NCBI GenBank assembly: GCA_902812875.1
Contig: CADDZV010000003.1
Span: 35,535-99,534, forward strand
Length of the DNA stretch: 64,000 bases
Reading direction: 5' to 3'
DNA from: Clostridiales bacterium
GTDB lineage: Bacteria > Bacillota > Sulfobacillia > CADDZV01
Positions 39,844-51,555 of this stretch are shown here, one piece after another (position 1 is the stretch's first letter; each line of letters begins with the position of its first letter). A program made the position numbers and the translations under genes. Below the pieces are notes generated by a model, which saw only the letters and a list, made by a program, of their open reading frames with translations, did not search any database and was not told where the DNA came from.

Positions 39844-40314
39844 TTACCAGCGGTAGTGTGCAAAGGCCCGGTTCGCTTCCGCCATCCGGTGCGTATCTTC
39901 CTTTTTCTTTACAGCATTGCCGGTGCCGTTGGCGGCTTCCATGAGTTCTCCCGCCAACTTGGCCACCATCCCGCGCTCGTTGCGTGCCCGGGCATACTGC
40001 ACGAGCCACCGAATGCTCAGCGACAGGCGTCTGCGTGCCGGCACCTCCACCGGTACCTGGTAGGTGGCACCGCCGACCCGCCGGGCCTTGACCTCCAGCG
40101 TTGGAGTGGCGTTCTTGACCGCTGCCTCCAGCACTTCCATGGGGTCTTTCCCGGTCTTGGTGCGGATGATGTCCATGGCATCATAGAAAATGCGCTGGGC
40201 CAGTGCCTTCTTGCCACTGACCATGAGCTTATTGATCACACGCGCAGCCAATTCACTGCCGTATACGGGATCGGGGTCGATTTTTCGGACCGTCAATCTG
40301 GCGCGACGCGGCAT
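39844..40314 (-). CDS. rpsG: 30S ribosomal protein S7
   Basis: 156 residues, standard length. [20 protein letters not shown] and the beta-hairpin region [20 protein letters not shown]. It nucleates the 30S head and contacts E-site tRNA. The ATG at 40314 is the family start; upstream frame is not conserved. Confidence 0.97.
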   Translation of the reverse strand: MPRRARLTVRKIDPDPVYGSELAARVINKLMVSGKKALAQRIFYDAMDIIRTKTGKDPMEVLEAAVKNATPTLEVKARRVGGATYQVPVEVPARRRLSLSIRWLVQYARARNERGMVAKLAGELMEAANGTGNAVKKKEDTHRMAEANRAFAHYRW

Positions 40315-40333
40315 GCTCTGACCTCCACAGACT

Positions 40334-40717
40334 TTACTTGCCAGGCGCCTTCGGCGCCTTGGCTCCGTACAACGACCTGCCCTGACGGCGGTTGGCAACG
40401 CCGGCGGCGTCCAACGTACCGCGGATAATATGGTAACGGACGCCCGGCAAGTCCTTTACACGGCCCCCCCGCACCAGCACCACCGAGTGTTCCTGCAGGT
40501 TGTGCCCCTCGCCAGGGATGTACGCCGTGACCTCGATGCCGTTGGTCAAGCGCACGCGGGCAATCTTACGCAGGGCCGAGTTCGGCTTCTTGGGAGAAGT
40601 TGTCCTCACCTGCACACAGACGCCCCGCTTCTGCGGTGACCCCTTGAGTGCCGGGGCCTTGGATTTCTTTTTTTGAGCCTTACGGCCTTTGCGTATGAGC
40701 TGGCTGATCGTGGGCAA
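40334..40717 (-). CDS. rpsL: 30S ribosomal protein S12
   Basis: 127 residues with [11 protein letters not shown], the decoding loop [13 protein letters not shown] (wild-type Lys where streptomycin-resistance mutations arise) and [16 protein letters not shown]. The TTG at 40717 has AGGAGAGG upstream. No change typical of streptomycin resistance is seen. Confidence 0.96.
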   Translation of the reverse strand: MPTISQLIRKGRKAQKKKSKAPALKGSPQKRGVCVQVRTTSPKKPNSALRKIARVRLTNGIEVTAYIPGEGHNLQEHSVVLVRGGRVKDLPGVRYHIIRGTLDAAGVANRRQGRSLYGAKAPKAPGK

Positions 40718-40758
40718 ACCGGATCCTCTCCTACCTGCATTGTTACGGGCTAGACTCA

Positions 40759-41028
40759 CTAACCCGCCTTGTTCACATTGACGTTCGGGCGAAGGATGGC
40801 AGCACACGCTGCTCCTACTTGTATACCACAAGCCCGCCCCAGCTCTACCATAGACGGAACATACACGGTCTCAATGCCACGACGCTGGCACAGGTCCACG
40901 ACTGGCCGCGTAACGTGCTCTTCGGCATCAGCAGCCACAAATACCGTGACTGCCTCGTCGCGTCCAATGGCTTTGATGGTCTGCTTGGCCCCCACGGCAC
41001 GCTTGGTAGCGGACCGCAGTCGATCCAT
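40759..41028 (-). CDS. L7Ae/L30e/YbxF family RNA-binding protein
   Basis: About 89 residues with the L7Ae fold: [35 protein letters not shown] and [12 protein letters not shown]. The Bacillus homologue YbxF/RplGB at the same place binds K-turns. The ATG at 41028 has GGAGGTG nine bases upstream; the GTG at 41046 lies before that site. First gene of the str operon, behind a strong promoter. Confidence 0.92.
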   Translation of the reverse strand: MDRLRSATKRAVGAKQTIKAIGRDEAVTVFVAADAEEHVTRPVVDLCQRRGIETVYVPSMVELGRACGIQVGAACAAILRPNVNVNKAG

Positions 41029-41067
41029 CAACGACGGCACCTCCACCCGCTGGACCGAGACTTTTTG

Positions 41068-41096
41068 ATTTTAGCATCGGCCCTATAGGGTGTCAA
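41068..41096 (-). promoter_or_regulatory. promoter of the L7Ae-rpsL-rpsG-fusA-tuf operon
   Basis: TTGACA, 17-base spacer, TAAAAT on the minus strand, 40 bases before the L7Ae-family start and just after the rpoC stop. The same pair of boxes precedes rplM. Confidence 0.85.
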
Positions 41097-41120
41097 CAAA
41101 CGCTCACCGGAGCAGGGCTA

Positions 41121-44100
41121 CTACTCCGCCGACCGGGAAACCGGCGCCGCCATGCTGCCATCCCTGCCCGCGCCCGTCTCCCCGGTCCCTGCTGCCCACG
41201 ACTTGGTTGCTTCGGCGGACGGTTCCGCAGGCTCTTCGTCCGTGGAAATCCGGATGTTGCGATACCGCGACATGCCGGTGCCCGCCGGGATCAACTTGCC
41301 AATAATCACGTTCTCCTTGAGACCGAGCAACTGATCACGCTTGCCTTTGCTGGCGGCGTCCGTAAGCACCCGCGTGGTCTCCTGGAAAGAAGCCGCCGAC
41401 AGGAACGAGTCGGTCGCCAGCGACGCCTTGGTAATACCCAAGAGCAACGGACGGGCCACTGCCGGCGTCCGCCCTTCTGCAATCGCCGCGGCGTTTGCCT
41501 CTTCGAACTCAAACACGTCCACGAGGCCGCCCGGAAGCATGTCGGTGTCACCAGGCTCCTCGACCTTGACCTTCCGGAGCATTTGCCGGACCATGACCTC
41601 GATGTGCTTGTCATTGATGTCGACGCCCTGCAACCGGTAAACCCGTTGCACTTCGTGGACCAGGTAGAGCTGCACACCGCGAAGCCCGCGCACCCGCAGC
41701 ATGTCATGCGGATTGATCGAGCCCTCGGTAAGCGGATCGCCCGCATGCACGAAATCTCCTTCTTTGACCGTTAGCCGGGCCCCGTAAGGCACCTGGTAGC
41801 TGAACGCTTCGCCCCGCGCGTCGGTGACCTTGATTTCGCGCCGCCCATGCTCTTCTACCATGCTGACGGTACCGTCCACCTCGGAGATGACCGCCTGTCC
41901 ATGGGGGCGTCGGGCTTCGAAAAGCTCTTCCACCCGTGGCAGACCATGCGTGATGTCCTCGCCTGCTACCCCGCCGGTATGGAACGTGCGCATAGTAAGT
42001 TGGGTCCCGGGCTCGCCAATGCTCTGAGCCGCAATGATTCCCACGGCTTCGCCCACATTTACCATTTCGCCGGTGGCCAGATCCTGGCCGTAGCACTTGG
42101 CGCACACGCCATAGCGTGAGCGGCAGGTTAACACAGACCGGATATAAACTTCCTTGATGCCGGCTTTCTCGATGCGCTCGGCCACCTTGCGGGTAATCAT
42201 GCTGTCCTTGGCCGCGATCAGCTCGCCCGTGTTGGGATCGACCACATCCTGCAGCACCGTGCGGCCGGTGAGGCGATCGGCCAGGGTCTCAATGACTTCG
42301 CTGCCTTCGCGAAGCTCTGTCACGGTGATGCCGCTGCGGGTGCCGCAATCGTGTTCCCTCACAATGACGTCCTGTGCCACGTCTACGAGACGCCGCGTCA
42401 GGTAACCGGAGTCCGCCGTGCGAAGAGCAGTGTCCGCGAGCCCCTTGCGAGTACCGTGCGTGGACGTGAAGTACTCGAGTACGGTCAGGCCCTCACGGAA
42501 ATTCGCCCGGATCGGCAGCTCGATGATGCGGCCCGAGGGGTCGGCCATGAGCCCTCGCATACCGCCCAGCTGCGAGATCTGCTGGATGTTACCGCGGGCA
42601 CCCGAGATGGCCATCATGTAGACCGGGTTGAACCGGTCCATATGCTTGACTAGGGCCTCCGTTACCTTGTCACGGGCACGGTTCCAGATGTCGATGATCG
42701 CCTGGTAGCGCTCGTCATCGGTAATCAAGCCCATGCGGTACAGGTCTTCGTATTTCTGTACCTCCTGGTCGGCTGCCGCCAGGATCTCCTCTTTCTCGGG
42801 AGGGATGGTGATATCGCTGACACCGATCGTAACGCCAGCCTGCGTGGTCCAATGGAAGCCCAGTTCCTTGATATTGTCCAGGGTGCTGGCGGTACCGTGA
42901 GCGCCGGACTCGTCGTAAAGCCTTGCCACCAGCTTCGCCAACACTTTGCGATCAACCACCTCGTTGACAAACCGCATGCTTTCGGGCAGCACGTTATTGA
43001 AGATCACGCGTCCCACCGTGGTTTCGATCAGCTGGCCACCGGTACGGACTTTGACCCGCGCGTGTACGTCCACGTGTCCGAGATCGTGTGCCAGTATGGC
43101 CTCCTCGGGACTAGAGAAGACCATGCCTTCCCCTTTTGCCCCTGCTTTGTCCAGCGTCAGGTAGTAGATTCCCAATACGATGTCCTTGGTAGGAGTTACC
43201 ACCGGGCTACCGTCCTTGGGGTTGAGGATGTTGTTGGCCGCCATCATGAGTACGCGGGCTTCCGCCTGCGCCTCGGCCGAAAGCGGTACGTGCACAGCCA
43301 TCTGGTCGCCGTCGAAGTCGGCATTGTAAGCTGTGCAGACCAAGGGGTGGATGCGGATCGCCCGCCCCTCTACAAGCACAGGCTCAAACGCCTGGATACC
43401 AAGCCGGTGCAAGGTTGGCGCCCGGTTGAGAAGTACCGGATGTTCGCGTATCACGTCCTCCAGTACGTCCCAGACCTCCCGGCTCATGCGTTCTACTTTT
43501 TGCTTGGCCGATTTGATGTTCTGGGCATGCCCGTCGGCTATCAGCCGACGGATCACAAACGGCTTGAAAAGCTCGAGGGCCATTTCCTTTGGCAAGCCGC
43601 ACTGGTGCATCTTGAGCGTCGGCCCGACCACAATCACCGAGCGTCCAGAATAGTCGACGCGTTTCCCAAGGAGATTCTGCCGGAACCGCCCTTGCTTGCC
43701 TTTGAGCATGTCCGACAAGGACTTGAGCGGCCGGTTGCCAGGGCCCGCCACCGGCCGGCCGCGCCGACCGTTGTCGATCAGGGCGTCCACCGCCTCCTGC
43801 AGCATGCGCTTTTCGTTCCGCACGATGATGTCCGGGGCACCCAGGTCGAGAAGGCGCTTCAAGCGGTTATTGCGGTTGATCACCCGGCGGTAAAGGTCGT
43901 TCAGGTCGGAGGTCGCAAATCGGCCGCCGTCCAGCTGCACCATGGGCCTAAGGTCCGGAGGTATAACCGGGATGACGTCCAGGATCATCCACTCGGGCCG
44001 GTTGCCGGATTTGCGGAACGCCTCTGCGACTTCCAGCCGGCGAATGGCGCGAATCCGCCGCTGCCCACCCGTGTTCTGGGCCTCGGCACGGAGTTCTTGC

Positions 44101-44663
44101 ACAAGTTCGTCGAGGTTGATGTCTTGCAGAAGCTTTTTGATAGCCTCGGCACCCATGCCGGCTTTGAAGCTGTTGCCGTATTTCTCCCTGGCCTCGCGGT
44201 ACTCCGTCTCAGTCAAAAGCTGTTTATACGCCAGCGGAGTGTCCCCGGGGTCGGTCACCACGTAAGCCCCGAAATACAGCACCCGCTCCAGCGAACGCTG
44301 GGGCATGTCGAGCAGAAGCCCCATCCGGCTCGGTATGCCCTTGAAATACCAAATGTGCGACACGGGTGCCGCGAGTTCGATATGACCCATACGCTCCCGG
44401 CGTACCTTGGCACGCGTGACCTCCACACCGCAGCGGTCACAGACGATGCCCTTGTAACGTACGCGCTTGTATTTGCCGCAATGGCACTCCCAGTCCTTGG
44501 TGGGTCCGAATATTTTTTCGCAAAACAGCCCTTCGCGTTCGGGCTTGAGCGTCCTGTAATTGATGGTCTCGGGCTTTTTGACCTCTCCATGCGACCAGGC
44601 CCTGATCTGGTCAGGCGATGCCAGGCTGATCTGGATGGAGTCAAAGTTGTTGACATCAACCAC
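41121..44663 (-). CDS. rpoC: DNA-directed RNA polymerase subunit beta'
   Basis: 1180 residues. The catalytic [15 protein letters not shown] binds the active-site Mg2+. N-terminal zinc finger [19 protein letters not shown] and the second zinc site [11 protein letters not shown] are intact. The trigger loop/bridge region [17 protein letters not shown] is normal. The start overlaps rpoB by 8 bases. No lineage-specific large insertion was seen at this length. Confidence 0.98.
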   Translation of the reverse strand: MVDVNNFDSIQISLASPDQIRAWSHGEVKKPETINYRTLKPEREGLFCEKIFGPTKDWECHCGKYKRVRYKGIVCDRCGVEVTRAKVRRERMGHIELAAPVSHIWYFKGIPSRMGLLLDMPQRSLERVLYFGAYVVTDPGDTPLAYKQLLTETEYREAREKYGNSFKAGMGAEAIKKLLQDINLDELVQELRAEAQNTGGQRRIRAIRRLEVAEAFRKSGNRPEWMILDVIPVIPPDLRPMVQLDGGRFATSDLNDLYRRVINRNNRLKRLLDLGAPDIIVRNEKRMLQEAVDALIDNGRRGRPVAGPGNRPLKSLSDMLKGKQGRFRQNLLGKRVDYSGRSVIVVGPTLKMHQCGLPKEMALELFKPFVIRRLIADGHAQNIKSAKQKVERMSREVWDVLEDVIREHPVLLNRAPTLHRLGIQAFEPVLVEGRAIRIHPLVCTAYNADFDGDQMAVHVPLSAEAQAEARVLMMAANNILNPKDGSPVVTPTKDIVLGIYYLTLDKAGAKGEGMVFSSPEEAILAHDLGHVDVHARVKVRTGGQLIETTVGRVIFNNVLPESMRFVNEVVDRKVLAKLVARLYDESGAHGTASTLDNIKELGFHWTTQAGVTIGVSDITIPPEKEEILAAADQEVQKYEDLYRMGLITDDERYQAIIDIWNRARDKVTEALVKHMDRFNPVYMMAISGARGNIQQISQLGGMRGLMADPSGRIIELPIRANFREGLTVLEYFTSTHGTRKGLADTALRTADSGYLTRRLVDVAQDVIVREHDCGTRSGITVTELREGSEVIETLADRLTGRTVLQDVVDPNTGELIAAKDSMITRKVAERIEKAGIKEVYIRSVLTCRSRYGVCAKCYGQDLATGEMVNVGEAVGIIAAQSIGEPGTQLTMRTFHTGGVAGEDITHGLPRVEELFEARRPHGQAVISEVDGTVSMVEEHGRREIKVTDARGEAFSYQVPYGARLTVKEGDFVHAGDPLTEGSINPHDMLRVRGLRGVQLYLVHEVQRVYRLQGVDINDKHIEVMVRQMLRKVKVEEPGDTDMLPGGLVDVFEFEEANAAAIAEGRTPAVARPLLLGITKASLATDSFLSAASFQETTRVLTDAASKGKRDQLLGLKENVIIGKLIPAGTGMSRYRNIRISTDEEPAEPSAEATKSWAAGTGETGAGRDGSMAAPVSRSAE

Positions 44664-47600
44664 CAGGGGTTACCTCCTTCCCCACATGGAAGCCCAGTTC
44701 GGCCAAATTCTCGCCGCCGTTGTCCTCCATCTCTTCGTCCTGGTCTACACTCACCCGCTCGCGGCCGCCCTGTGCCGGTTCCACCGCATCGAGTCGCAGC
44801 TCCAGCTCATGGCTGGTCTCCAGTACGTCGTCGTCCGTTTCTTTGATCTCGATCTCGCGATTGTCCTCGGCCAGCACCCGCACATCGAGGGCCAGACTCT
44901 GAAGCTCCTTCAGAAGCACCTTGAATGATTCCGGCACCCCGGATTCCGGTACGTTCTCTCCCTTTACGATCGCCTCGTACGTACGCTGGCGTCCGACCAC
45001 GTCGTCGGATTTGACGGTCAGAAGCTCCTGCAGGGTGTACGCCGCTCCGTACGCCTCCAAAGCCCAGACCTCCATCTCCCCGAAACGCTGCCCGCCAAAC
45101 TGAGCTTTGCCGCCCAGCGGTTGCTGAGTGACGAGCGAGTATGGCCCCGTGGAACGGGCGTGGATCTTGTCGTCCACGAGGTGCATCAACTTCATCATGT
45201 AGGCATAACCAACCGTCACCGGGTTGTCGAATGGCAAACCAGTGCGGCCGTCGTAAAGGATGGTCTTCCCATCCGGTGGCAGACCGGCTTTTTGCATCAA
45301 ATCCAGGATCTCCTGCTCCCGGGCCCCGTCGAACACCGGCGAGGCAAATTTAAGCCCAAGCACGTGGGCTGCCCAGCCAAGGTGGGTCTCCAGTATCTGC
45401 CCGATATTCATCCGCGACGGCACCCCGAGCGGAGTAAGCACGATGTCCACCGGCTGGCCGTTGGGCAAAAACGGCATATCCTCCTGCGGCAGGATGCGGG
45501 CAATCACGCCTTTGTTGCCGTGGCGACCTGCCATTTTGTCTCCTTCAGAGATCTTGCGCTTTTGGGCGACGTAGACCCGTACCAGGCGGTTGACGCCAGG
45601 CGACAGCTCGTCGCCGTTTTCCCGCGAAAAGACCTTGACATCCACCACGATGCCAGATTCGCCGTGCGGTACCCGCAACGAGGTATCCCTGACCTCGCGC
45701 GATTTCTCGCCGAAAATGGCCCGCAGGAGGCGTTCCTCCGCCGTGAGCTCCGTCTCGCCTTTCGGCGTGACCTTGCCGACCAAGATGTCGCCAGGCCTCA
45801 CCTCGGCCCCGATGCGGATGATGCCCCGCTCGTCGAGGTCCTTGAGCACCTCCTCGCTCATGTTGGGAATGTCACGCGTGATCTCTTCTGGACCAAGCTT
45901 GGTGTCCCGGGCATCACATTCATGCTCTTCGATGTGAATAGATGTATACACATCCTCCATCGCAAGCCGCTCGCTAATGAGGATGGCGTCCTCGTAGTTG
46001 TACCCTTCCCAGGGGAGGAAGGCCACCAGCACGTTGCGGCCAAGAGCGAGCTCACCGTTTTCCGTGGCGGCTCCGTCCGCAATAACGTCACCGGCACGCA
46101 CCCGCTGGTTCAAGTGCACAATCGGCCGCTGGTTCATGCAGGTGCCCTGATTAGACCGAGCAAACTTCATCAGACGGTAACGGTCGACGTCCCCGCTGTC
46201 GGTACGCACCACGACCTCATCGGCAGTCACCTGTTCCACCACGCCGTCGCGGCGGCAGATCACGAGGGCGCCGGAATCGAATGCCACCCGTTGCTCCATA
46301 CCAGTGCCGACAAGCGGGGCTTCGGGGCGCACGAGCGGCACCGCCTGCCGTTGCATGTTGGCACCCATAAGGGCCCGGCCAGCATCATCGTGTTCCAGGA
46401 AGGGGATCAGCGCAGATGCGACCGACACCACCTGCTTTGGTGACACGTCCATGTAGTCCACTTGTTCTGGTGGCACACGCACGATGTCGCTCTTGTAGCG
46501 GGCGGTGACGCGCCGGTTGACGAAGTAGCCGTTTTCATCGAGCTCTTCGTTGGCCTGTGCGATCACGGCATCGTCTTCCTCATCAGCCGTCAGATAAACG
46601 ATTCCCTCCGTCACACGGTGCGTCTCCGGGTCCACCCGCCGGTACGGCGTTTCGATAAACCCAAACTGATTGATGCGGGCATAAGTCGATAGGTTGCCGA
46701 TCAATCCGATGTTCGGGCCTTCCGGCGTTTCAATTGGACACATGCGACCGTAGTGCGAGTGGTGTACGTCACGCACTTCGAAGCCGGCCCGCTCCCGGGA
46801 GAGCCCCCCGGGGCCGAGGGCCGAAAGCCGGCGCTTATGCGTGAGCTCCGCCAAGGGATTTGTCTGGTCCATGAACTGGGACAACTGGCTCGACCCGAAA
46901 AACTCCTTGATGGCAGCCACTACCGGCCTGATGTTCACCAGGTTTTGCGGCGTAATGGTGTCGACATCCTGGATGCTCATGCGTTCCTTGATGACGCGTT
47001 CCATACGTGCGAGGCCGGTCCGGAACTGGTTTTGGAGCAGCTCGCCCACCGAACGCAGACGCCGGTTGCCCAAGTGGTCAATCTCGTCCGTAGTTCCCAG
47101 TCCCTGCAAAAGATTGACCATGTAATTGATGATGGCCAGCATATCCTGTTTGGTCAGGGTCTTGACGTCCATGTCGGGGTGGCCGTTGGATATGACACGC
47201 CACACCTGGCCTTCCGGCCCGCGCACATCAACCCTGAGCACATTCGACTGGTCGAGTTCCTCTGCCAGTTTCTTGTCGATGGTGGTGCCAGCCCGCACCA
47301 GGATCTCGCCAGTCTTGGGATCGACGATGTCTTGCCAGGCTACGGTGCCAGGCAGACGCCGCCGGAAAGAGAACTTCTTATTCAGCCGGTAGCGCCCAAC
47401 CGCAGCCAAGTCATAGCGGCGAGCGTCAAAGAACAGCGACTCCAAAAGCGTCCGGCCGGACTCCACCGTCGGAGGCTCTCCGGGACGTAGCCGTTTGTAA
47501 ATCTCGATCAAGGCCTCCGCCTCGGAAGCGGTGTGGTCGTGTTCCAGGGTAGCAGTAACCGGAGCCCCGTCGCCCAAAAGATCAATGATGCTGTCGTTCG

Positions 47601-48201
47601 TGGAATAACCCAAGGCACGCAACAAAAGCGTCACCGGAAGCTTCCGCGTCCGGTCAAGATGCACGTAGATGACTTGATTCGGGTCCGACTCCATTTCCAG
47701 CCAGGCACCCCGGTTGGGGATCACCGTAGCGGAATAGATACGTACACCGTTGGAGTCGACCTCGTATTTGTAATAAGCACCAGGCGACCGCACCAGCTGG
47801 CTGACCACGACGCGCTCGGCGCCGTTGATTACAAAGGTGCCGTTTTCGGTCATCAGAGGGAAGTCGCCCATGAAAACTTCCTGCTCTTTCAGCTCGCCCG
47901 TGACACGGTTGGTAAGGCGGATCCGTACGCGCAGCGGAGCCTGGTAGGTAACGTCGCGCTCCTTGCACTCGGCGACCGAGTACTTTGGCTCTCCAAGGGT
48001 ATGTTCCTGGAATTCCAGCAAAAGGTTACCGGTAAAGTCCTGGATCGGTGAGATGTCGCGAAACACCTCACGCAAACCTTCCGTCAAAAACCACTCATAT
48101 GACTTGCGCTGAATCTCGATCAGGTTGGGAACTGGAAGAACCTCGCGAATCCTGGCAAAGCTGCGACGCTCACTGGAGGCTTTTTGAACTTCCACGGCCA
48201 T
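44656..48201 (-). CDS. rpoB: DNA-directed RNA polymerase subunit beta
   Basis: 1181 residues. The rifampicin region reads [20 protein letters not shown] with the usual Asp, His and Ser positions, so no resistance change is visible. Conserved catalytic-face stretches such as [11 protein letters not shown] and AHVLGL are present. ATG at 48201. It follows rplL by about 280 bases holding two promoters. Acidic C-terminal tail ending VTPGG overlaps rpoC start. Confidence 0.98.
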   Translation of the reverse strand: MAVEVQKASSERRSFARIREVLPVPNLIEIQRKSYEWFLTEGLREVFRDISPIQDFTGNLLLEFQEHTLGEPKYSVAECKERDVTYQAPLRVRIRLTNRVTGELKEQEVFMGDFPLMTENGTFVINGAERVVVSQLVRSPGAYYKYEVDSNGVRIYSATVIPNRGAWLEMESDPNQVIYVHLDRTRKLPVTLLLRALGYSTNDSIIDLLGDGAPVTATLEHDHTASEAEALIEIYKRLRPGEPPTVESGRTLLESLFFDARRYDLAAVGRYRLNKKFSFRRRLPGTVAWQDIVDPKTGEILVRAGTTIDKKLAEELDQSNVLRVDVRGPEGQVWRVISNGHPDMDVKTLTKQDMLAIINYMVNLLQGLGTTDEIDHLGNRRLRSVGELLQNQFRTGLARMERVIKERMSIQDVDTITPQNLVNIRPVVAAIKEFFGSSQLSQFMDQTNPLAELTHKRRLSALGPGGLSRERAGFEVRDVHHSHYGRMCPIETPEGPNIGLIGNLSTYARINQFGFIETPYRRVDPETHRVTEGIVYLTADEEDDAVIAQANEELDENGYFVNRRVTARYKSDIVRVPPEQVDYMDVSPKQVVSVASALIPFLEHDDAGRALMGANMQRQAVPLVRPEAPLVGTGMEQRVAFDSGALVICRRDGVVEQVTADEVVVRTDSGDVDRYRLMKFARSNQGTCMNQRPIVHLNQRVRAGDVIADGAATENGELALGRNVLVAFLPWEGYNYEDAILISERLAMEDVYTSIHIEEHECDARDTKLGPEEITRDIPNMSEEVLKDLDERGIIRIGAEVRPGDILVGKVTPKGETELTAEERLLRAIFGEKSREVRDTSLRVPHGESGIVVDVKVFSRENGDELSPGVNRLVRVYVAQKRKISEGDKMAGRHGNKGVIARILPQEDMPFLPNGQPVDIVLTPLGVPSRMNIGQILETHLGWAAHVLGLKFASPVFDGAREQEILDLMQKAGLPPDGKTILYDGRTGLPFDNPVTVGYAYMMKLMHLVDDKIHARSTGPYSLVTQQPLGGKAQFGGQRFGEMEVWALEAYGAAYTLQELLTVKSDDVVGRQRTYEAIVKGENVPESGVPESFKVLLKELQSLALDVRVLAEDNREIEIKETDDDVLETSHELELRLDAVEPAQGGRERVSVDQDEEMEDNGGENLAELGFHVGKEVTPGG

Positions 48202-48341
48202 TTAAGGTGGTCACGCTCCCTCGCCACGTGCGGCCGGGCAAAAAACACAAAGGTCCACGCAATCGCGTCCGTCTGCCGAAATGGATGGCGGGACCTCGGT
48301 TATCGCCTGTCTTTGGCAAATTTTTGCCCGGGCGTTCCAGG

Positions 48342-48371
48342 ATTATACTGCTGACCGGTGGAATGTGGCAA
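48342..48371 (-). promoter_or_regulatory. proximal promoter of rpoBC
   Basis: TTGCCA, 18-base spacer, TATAAT on the minus strand, 140 bases before rpoB. Confidence 0.65.
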
Positions 48372-48377
48372 GACAAT

Positions 48378-48406
48378 AATATAGCACAGGGGTACATAGC
48401 CGTCAA
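48378..48406 (-). promoter_or_regulatory. distal promoter of rpoBC, inside an inverted repeat
   Basis: TTGACG, 17-base spacer, TATATT on the minus strand. The -35 box lies in the loop of a long inverted repeat (48383-48425). Confidence 0.65.
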
Positions 48407-48425
48407 CCGCACGTACCCCCGTGCT
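48383..48425. repeat. inverted repeat between rplL and rpoB (possible attenuator or operator)
   Basis: Arms of 13 bases (AGCACAGGGGTAC and GTACCCCCGTGCT) pair at 12 positions around a 17-base loop. As RNA read from rplL it would form a strong hairpin followed by AT-rich sequence, like the partial terminator known between rplL and rpoB in other bacteria. As DNA it surrounds a -35 box. Confidence 0.6.
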
Positions 48426-48483
48426 TTGTCCAGACGAATTATATGCGCGCCCGCGGTACGAACGTACCAGTCCCTCCGGGCAC

Positions 48484-48867
48484 CTACTTGATCTCGACCT
48501 CGGCTCCTACTTCCTCCAACTTCTTCTTTACTTCCGCCGCCTCTTCCTTCTTGATCTTCTCCTTCACAGGCTTCGGCGCGTTGTCCACCAGGTCCTTGGC
48601 TTCCTTCAGCCCAAGGCCCGTAAGCTCCCGCACTACCTTGATCACCTGAATCTTGTTGTTACCGGCCGACTTGAGGATGACGTCAAACTCGGTCTGCTCC
48701 TCCTCTGCCGGTGCTGCCGGGGCTGCACCAGCCGCCGCCGGCGCCGCCACTGGCATGGCCACGGCTGCGGATACCCCGAACTCGGCCTCAAATGCCTTGA
48801 CCAGTTCGGCCAGTTCCAGTACGGTCATTTCCTTGACGATGTTCAATACGTCTTCCACTTTCGACAT
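48484..48867 (-). CDS. rplL: 50S ribosomal protein L7/L12
   Basis: 127 residues: N-terminal dimerisation domain ([20 protein letters not shown]), an Ala/Pro hinge around residues 38-55, and a C-terminal factor-binding domain with [19 protein letters not shown]. The ATG at 48867 follows AAAGGAGG. Forms the stalk that recruits elongation factors. Confidence 0.97.
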   Translation of the reverse strand: MSKVEDVLNIVKEMTVLELAELVKAFEAEFGVSAAVAMPVAAPAAAGAAPAAPAEEEQTEFDVILKSAGNNKIQVIKVVRELTGLGLKEAKDLVDNAPKPVKEKIKKEEAAEVKKKLEEVGAEVEIK

Positions 48868-48922
48868 CTCAACAAACCTCCTTTGGCTGTCGACAGGGCA
48901 CAAGGCCTGTAGTCATCATGAA

Positions 48923-49471
48923 TTAAGCCGCTGCGCCAGATCCGGCTTCCTCGCGCTTCCGGCGTAAGGCATCAATATCGGCGACAAGGTTACGCAGCGG
49001 CGCCGCCAACAGGGATGCCATGCTGGCCATGGGGCTCTTGAGCCCTCCGAGCACCTGGCCAAGCAGTACCGGCCGGGACGGCAGGGAAGCAATGGCTTGG
49101 ACTTCCTTGGGTCCCACCACTTTGCCCTCGACCACGCCGCCCTTGATCGTAATTGGAGGCTGGCGCATGGGACGTATGAAATCGGTAAGCTCCCGTGCCG
49201 GCGCCACCGGATCGTCTTTGGACACCACGACAAGCGTGGGCCCGGCGAGATAATCCCGTAGCCCTTCGGCGTGTTCCGGATCCGCGAGCGCTACGAGCGT
49301 GTTTTTGGCCACCCGCAAGGCGAGCCCAGCGGCACGCATTTTCTTGCGTAGCTCGGTTTCTTGCTCGACGGTCAAACCGCGAAACTCTGCCAAAACATAG
49401 CTCCGCGCCTCGCCGAGGGTTTGGCGCAAATCCTCCAGGATGCGGGCTTTCTCTTCCCTCGATTTGGGCAT
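48923..49471 (-). CDS. rplJ: 50S ribosomal protein L10
   Basis: 182 residues with AEFRGLTVEQETELRKKMR and the C-terminal helix that carries L12 dimers. It begins MPKSREEKARILEDL. L10 with L12 is the repressor that binds the L10 leader in this kind of operon; a matching leader lies just upstream. GGAAGGAGGTG precedes the ATG. Confidence 0.96.
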   Translation of the reverse strand: MPKSREEKARILEDLRQTLGEARSYVLAEFRGLTVEQETELRKKMRAAGLALRVAKNTLVALADPEHAEGLRDYLAGPTLVVVSKDDPVAPARELTDFIRPMRQPPITIKGGVVEGKVVGPKEVQAIASLPSRPVLLGQVLGGLKSPMASMASLLAAPLRNLVADIDALRRKREEAGSGAAA

Positions 49472-49504
49472 TGGTCACACCTCCTTCCCGCGACTTGACG
49501 GCAG

Positions 49505-49645
49505 CGGGCAACTAAAAAGCCCCCGCGCCCGTGCACGGAGGCAACTCACCGCGGTGCTGCCATGGCGACATGAAGCCACGCCATTTCACCACGATGCTGC
49601 CTCGGCAGGTATTTTTACGGCTTTCGCCAACCTGCTGTCTTTGGC
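49505..49645 (-). ncRNA. L10 leader (autoregulatory, with terminator hairpin)
   Basis: The 195-base gap between rplA and rplJ has a terminator-like hairpin at 49519-49542 (GCCTCCG pairing with CGGGGGC through one G-T pair) followed by five T on the minus strand, plus the TGCCGAGGCAGCAT and GTGAAATGG elements I associate with ribosomal protein L10 leaders. L10-L12 binding is expected to favour termination before rplJ. Confidence 0.65.
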
Positions 49646-49666
49646 GCTTTCAAATAAGGTTGTGGT

Positions 49667-50377
49667 TTATTCCCTGGTGGCTACCCGCGTCGCTTCGAGC
49701 GGATTGACCTTGATGCCAGGGCCCATCGTCGAGCTCACGGTGATGCTTTTGATATACTGCCCCTTCACGGTGGCAGGCCGGGCCTTCACCAGCGCGTCGA
49801 TCAGCGTGTGGAAGTTTGCTTCCAAGGCTTCCGGGCTAAACGATACCTTGCCCACCGGTGCATGGATGATCCCACTGCGGTCCACGCGGTACTCTATCTT
49901 GCCACCCTTGAACTCCCGCACTGCATTTTTCACATCCATCGTCACGGTACCCGATTTCGGGTTCGGCATGAGGCCCTTTGGCCCAAGCAGCCGGCCAAGC
50001 TTACCCACGGCCCCCATCATGTCAGGAGTAGCAATGGCGACATCAAAATCCAAAAAGCCGCCTTCCACCCGGGCAACAAGCTCCTCATCGCCGACAATAT
50101 CGGCGCCGGCCTCCTGGGCCTCGCGGGCCCGTTCGCCCTTGGCGAAAACCAACACCCGCCGCGTCTTGCCCGTGCCGCTGGGCAACACTACTGCGCCGCG
50201 TACCATCTGGTCCGCGTGCTTGGGGTCAACATTCAGCCGGACGGCCGCTTCTACCGTTTCGTCAAACTTGGCCGGGGCCGCCTGCTTGACCAGCGCCATG
50301 GCTTCGGAGGGCGAGTATAGCCGGTTTTTTTCCACGAGTTTTGCTTTTTCCAGATATGCCTTCCCACGTTTGGGCAT
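49667..50377 (-). CDS. rplA: 50S ribosomal protein L1
   Basis: 236 residues with [36 protein letters not shown] and [18 protein letters not shown]1 forms the mobile stalk by the E site. The ATG at 50377 follows AGGAGGTG; the GTG three codons upstream is inside that site. Confidence 0.97.
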   Translation of the reverse strand: MPKRGKAYLEKAKLVEKNRLYSPSEAMALVKQAAPAKFDETVEAAVRLNVDPKHADQMVRGAVVLPSGTGKTRRVLVFAKGERAREAQEAGADIVGDEELVARVEGGFLDFDVAIATPDMMGAVGKLGRLLGPKGLMPNPKSGTVTMDVKNAVREFKGGKIEYRVDRSGIIHAPVGKVSFSPEALEANFHTLIDALVKARPATVKGQYIKSITVSSTMGPGIKVNPLEATRVATRE

Positions 50378-50394
50378 ATCTGACACCTCCTTGC

Positions 50395-50820
50395 CTAGTC
50401 GGTAACCTCGATCCCCATGCTACGGGCAGTACCTTCCACGAGCCGCATCGCCGCTTCTATGGACGCGGCGTTCAGGTCCGGCATTTTTTCCATGGCAATC
50501 TGCCTTATCTGCTCACGGGTAACCCGCCCTACCTTTTTGCGGTTGGGCTCGCCCGAAGCGGTTTCGATACCTGCTGCCCGCTTCAGCAACACCGACGCCG
50601 GGGGAGTCTTCGTCACAAACGTAAACGACCTATCTTCGTATATGGTAACTTCCACCGGAATTATCAACCCAGCCTGGCTGGCTGTGCGGGCATTATACTC
50701 CTTTACAAACGCCATGAGGTTGATCCCATGGGGGGCCAGGGCAGGCCCCACAGGCGGGGCCGGCGTCGCCTTGCCAGCCGGCAATTGCAGTTTCACTTTC
50801 GCCACGACTTTACGAGCCAT
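50395..50820 (-). CDS. rplK: 50S ribosomal protein L11
   Basis: 141 residues with [20 protein letters not shown] and [15 protein letters not shown]. It binds the GTPase-associated centre of 23S rRNA and is needed for the stringent response. The ATG at 50820 follows AGGGAGGACG. 48 bases after nusG. Confidence 0.97.
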   Translation of the reverse strand: MARKVVAKVKLQLPAGKATPAPPVGPALAPHGINLMAFVKEYNARTASQAGLIIPVEVTIYEDRSFTFVTKTPPASVLLKRAAGIETASGEPNRKKVGRVTREQIRQIAMEKMPDLNAASIEAAMRLVEGTARSMGIEVTD

Positions 50821-50868
50821 GTTTCGTCGTCCTCCCTGAAAGGGCCGGAGTCCCCGGGACCCAGACAA

Positions 50869-51519
50869 TCAAGAAAGCTTTTCTATTTGACCGAAATCAA
50901 GCTCCAGCGGGGTTTCCCGACCGAACATCGATACCGTCACGCGGAGCTTACCTTTGTCGCCTTGCACTTCCCGCACGGTGCCTATGAAGCCTTGGAACGG
51001 TCCGGTGATAACCTTGACGCTTTCGCCCACGCTGAACATGATCCGCGGCCTCGGCTCTTCGATACCCATCTGCCGCAAGATACTTTTCACCTCGGCGGGG
51101 CTAAGCGGCAAAGGCTTCGCCCCCGTACCCACGAAGCCCGTCACCCCAGGAGTGTTGCGCACGACGTACCAGGAGTCGTCACTCATGATCATTTCGACCA
51201 TGACGTAGCCAGGGAAAATCTTCCGTTTGACAATCTTCTTTTTGCCCTCGCGTACTTCTATTTCTTCTTCAGTGGGCACTACCACGCGGAAGATCTTGCC
51301 CTCCATGTTCATGGAGGCGACACGCTTCTCCAGGTTGGCCTTTACCTTGTTCTCATACCCGGAATAGGTATGCACGACGTACCAGCCTTTTTCACCCGCT
51401 TCAGGCTTGGTCTCATCCCGCCCTTCCTGGCCGGACGCCAAAGCATCGCCTTCTGAAGGAGCCGCCGCTCCATCAGCCGCAGATGCCGGTTTTTTTTGTG
51501 CGGGATCAAACTCCGCCAT
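50869..51519 (-). CDS. nusG: transcription termination/antitermination factor NusG with N-terminal extension
   Basis: 216 residues. The NGN domain starts near residue 45 (WYVVHTYSGYENKVKANLE) and the KOW domain ends the protein (ESVKVITGPFQGFIGTV). Usual length is about 175; the extra 40 N-terminal residues are Ala, Glu and Asp-rich and look disordered. The ATG at 51519 has GGAGG eight bases upstream. It links RNA polymerase with Rho or the ribosome. 37 bases after secE. Confidence 0.95.
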   Translation of the reverse strand: MAEFDPAQKKPASAADGAAAPSEGDALASGQEGRDETKPEAGEKGWYVVHTYSGYENKVKANLEKRVASMNMEGKIFRVVVPTEEEIEVREGKKKIVKRKIFPGYVMVEMIMSDDSWYVVRNTPGVTGFVGTGAKPLPLSPAEVKSILRQMGIEEPRPRIMFSVGESVKVITGPFQGFIGTVREVQGDKGKLRVTVSMFGRETPLELDFGQIEKLS

Positions 51520-51555
51520 CACCACTGCCTCCAAGACTGGCACCCCTGGGATGCC

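Noticed and set aside
38914..40428. Plus-strand 504-codon frame opposite fusA and rpsG
   Set aside because: Shadow frame antisense to two certain genes; no motif.
42852..44846. Plus-strand open frame of 664 codons opposite rpoC
   Set aside because: Shadow of the GC-rich rpoC gene; no family motif, no ribosome site, and rpoC is certain.
48438..48443. Third -10 box (TATAAT) just after rplL
   Set aside because: No acceptable -35 at 16-18 bases; the two promoters downstream are much better.
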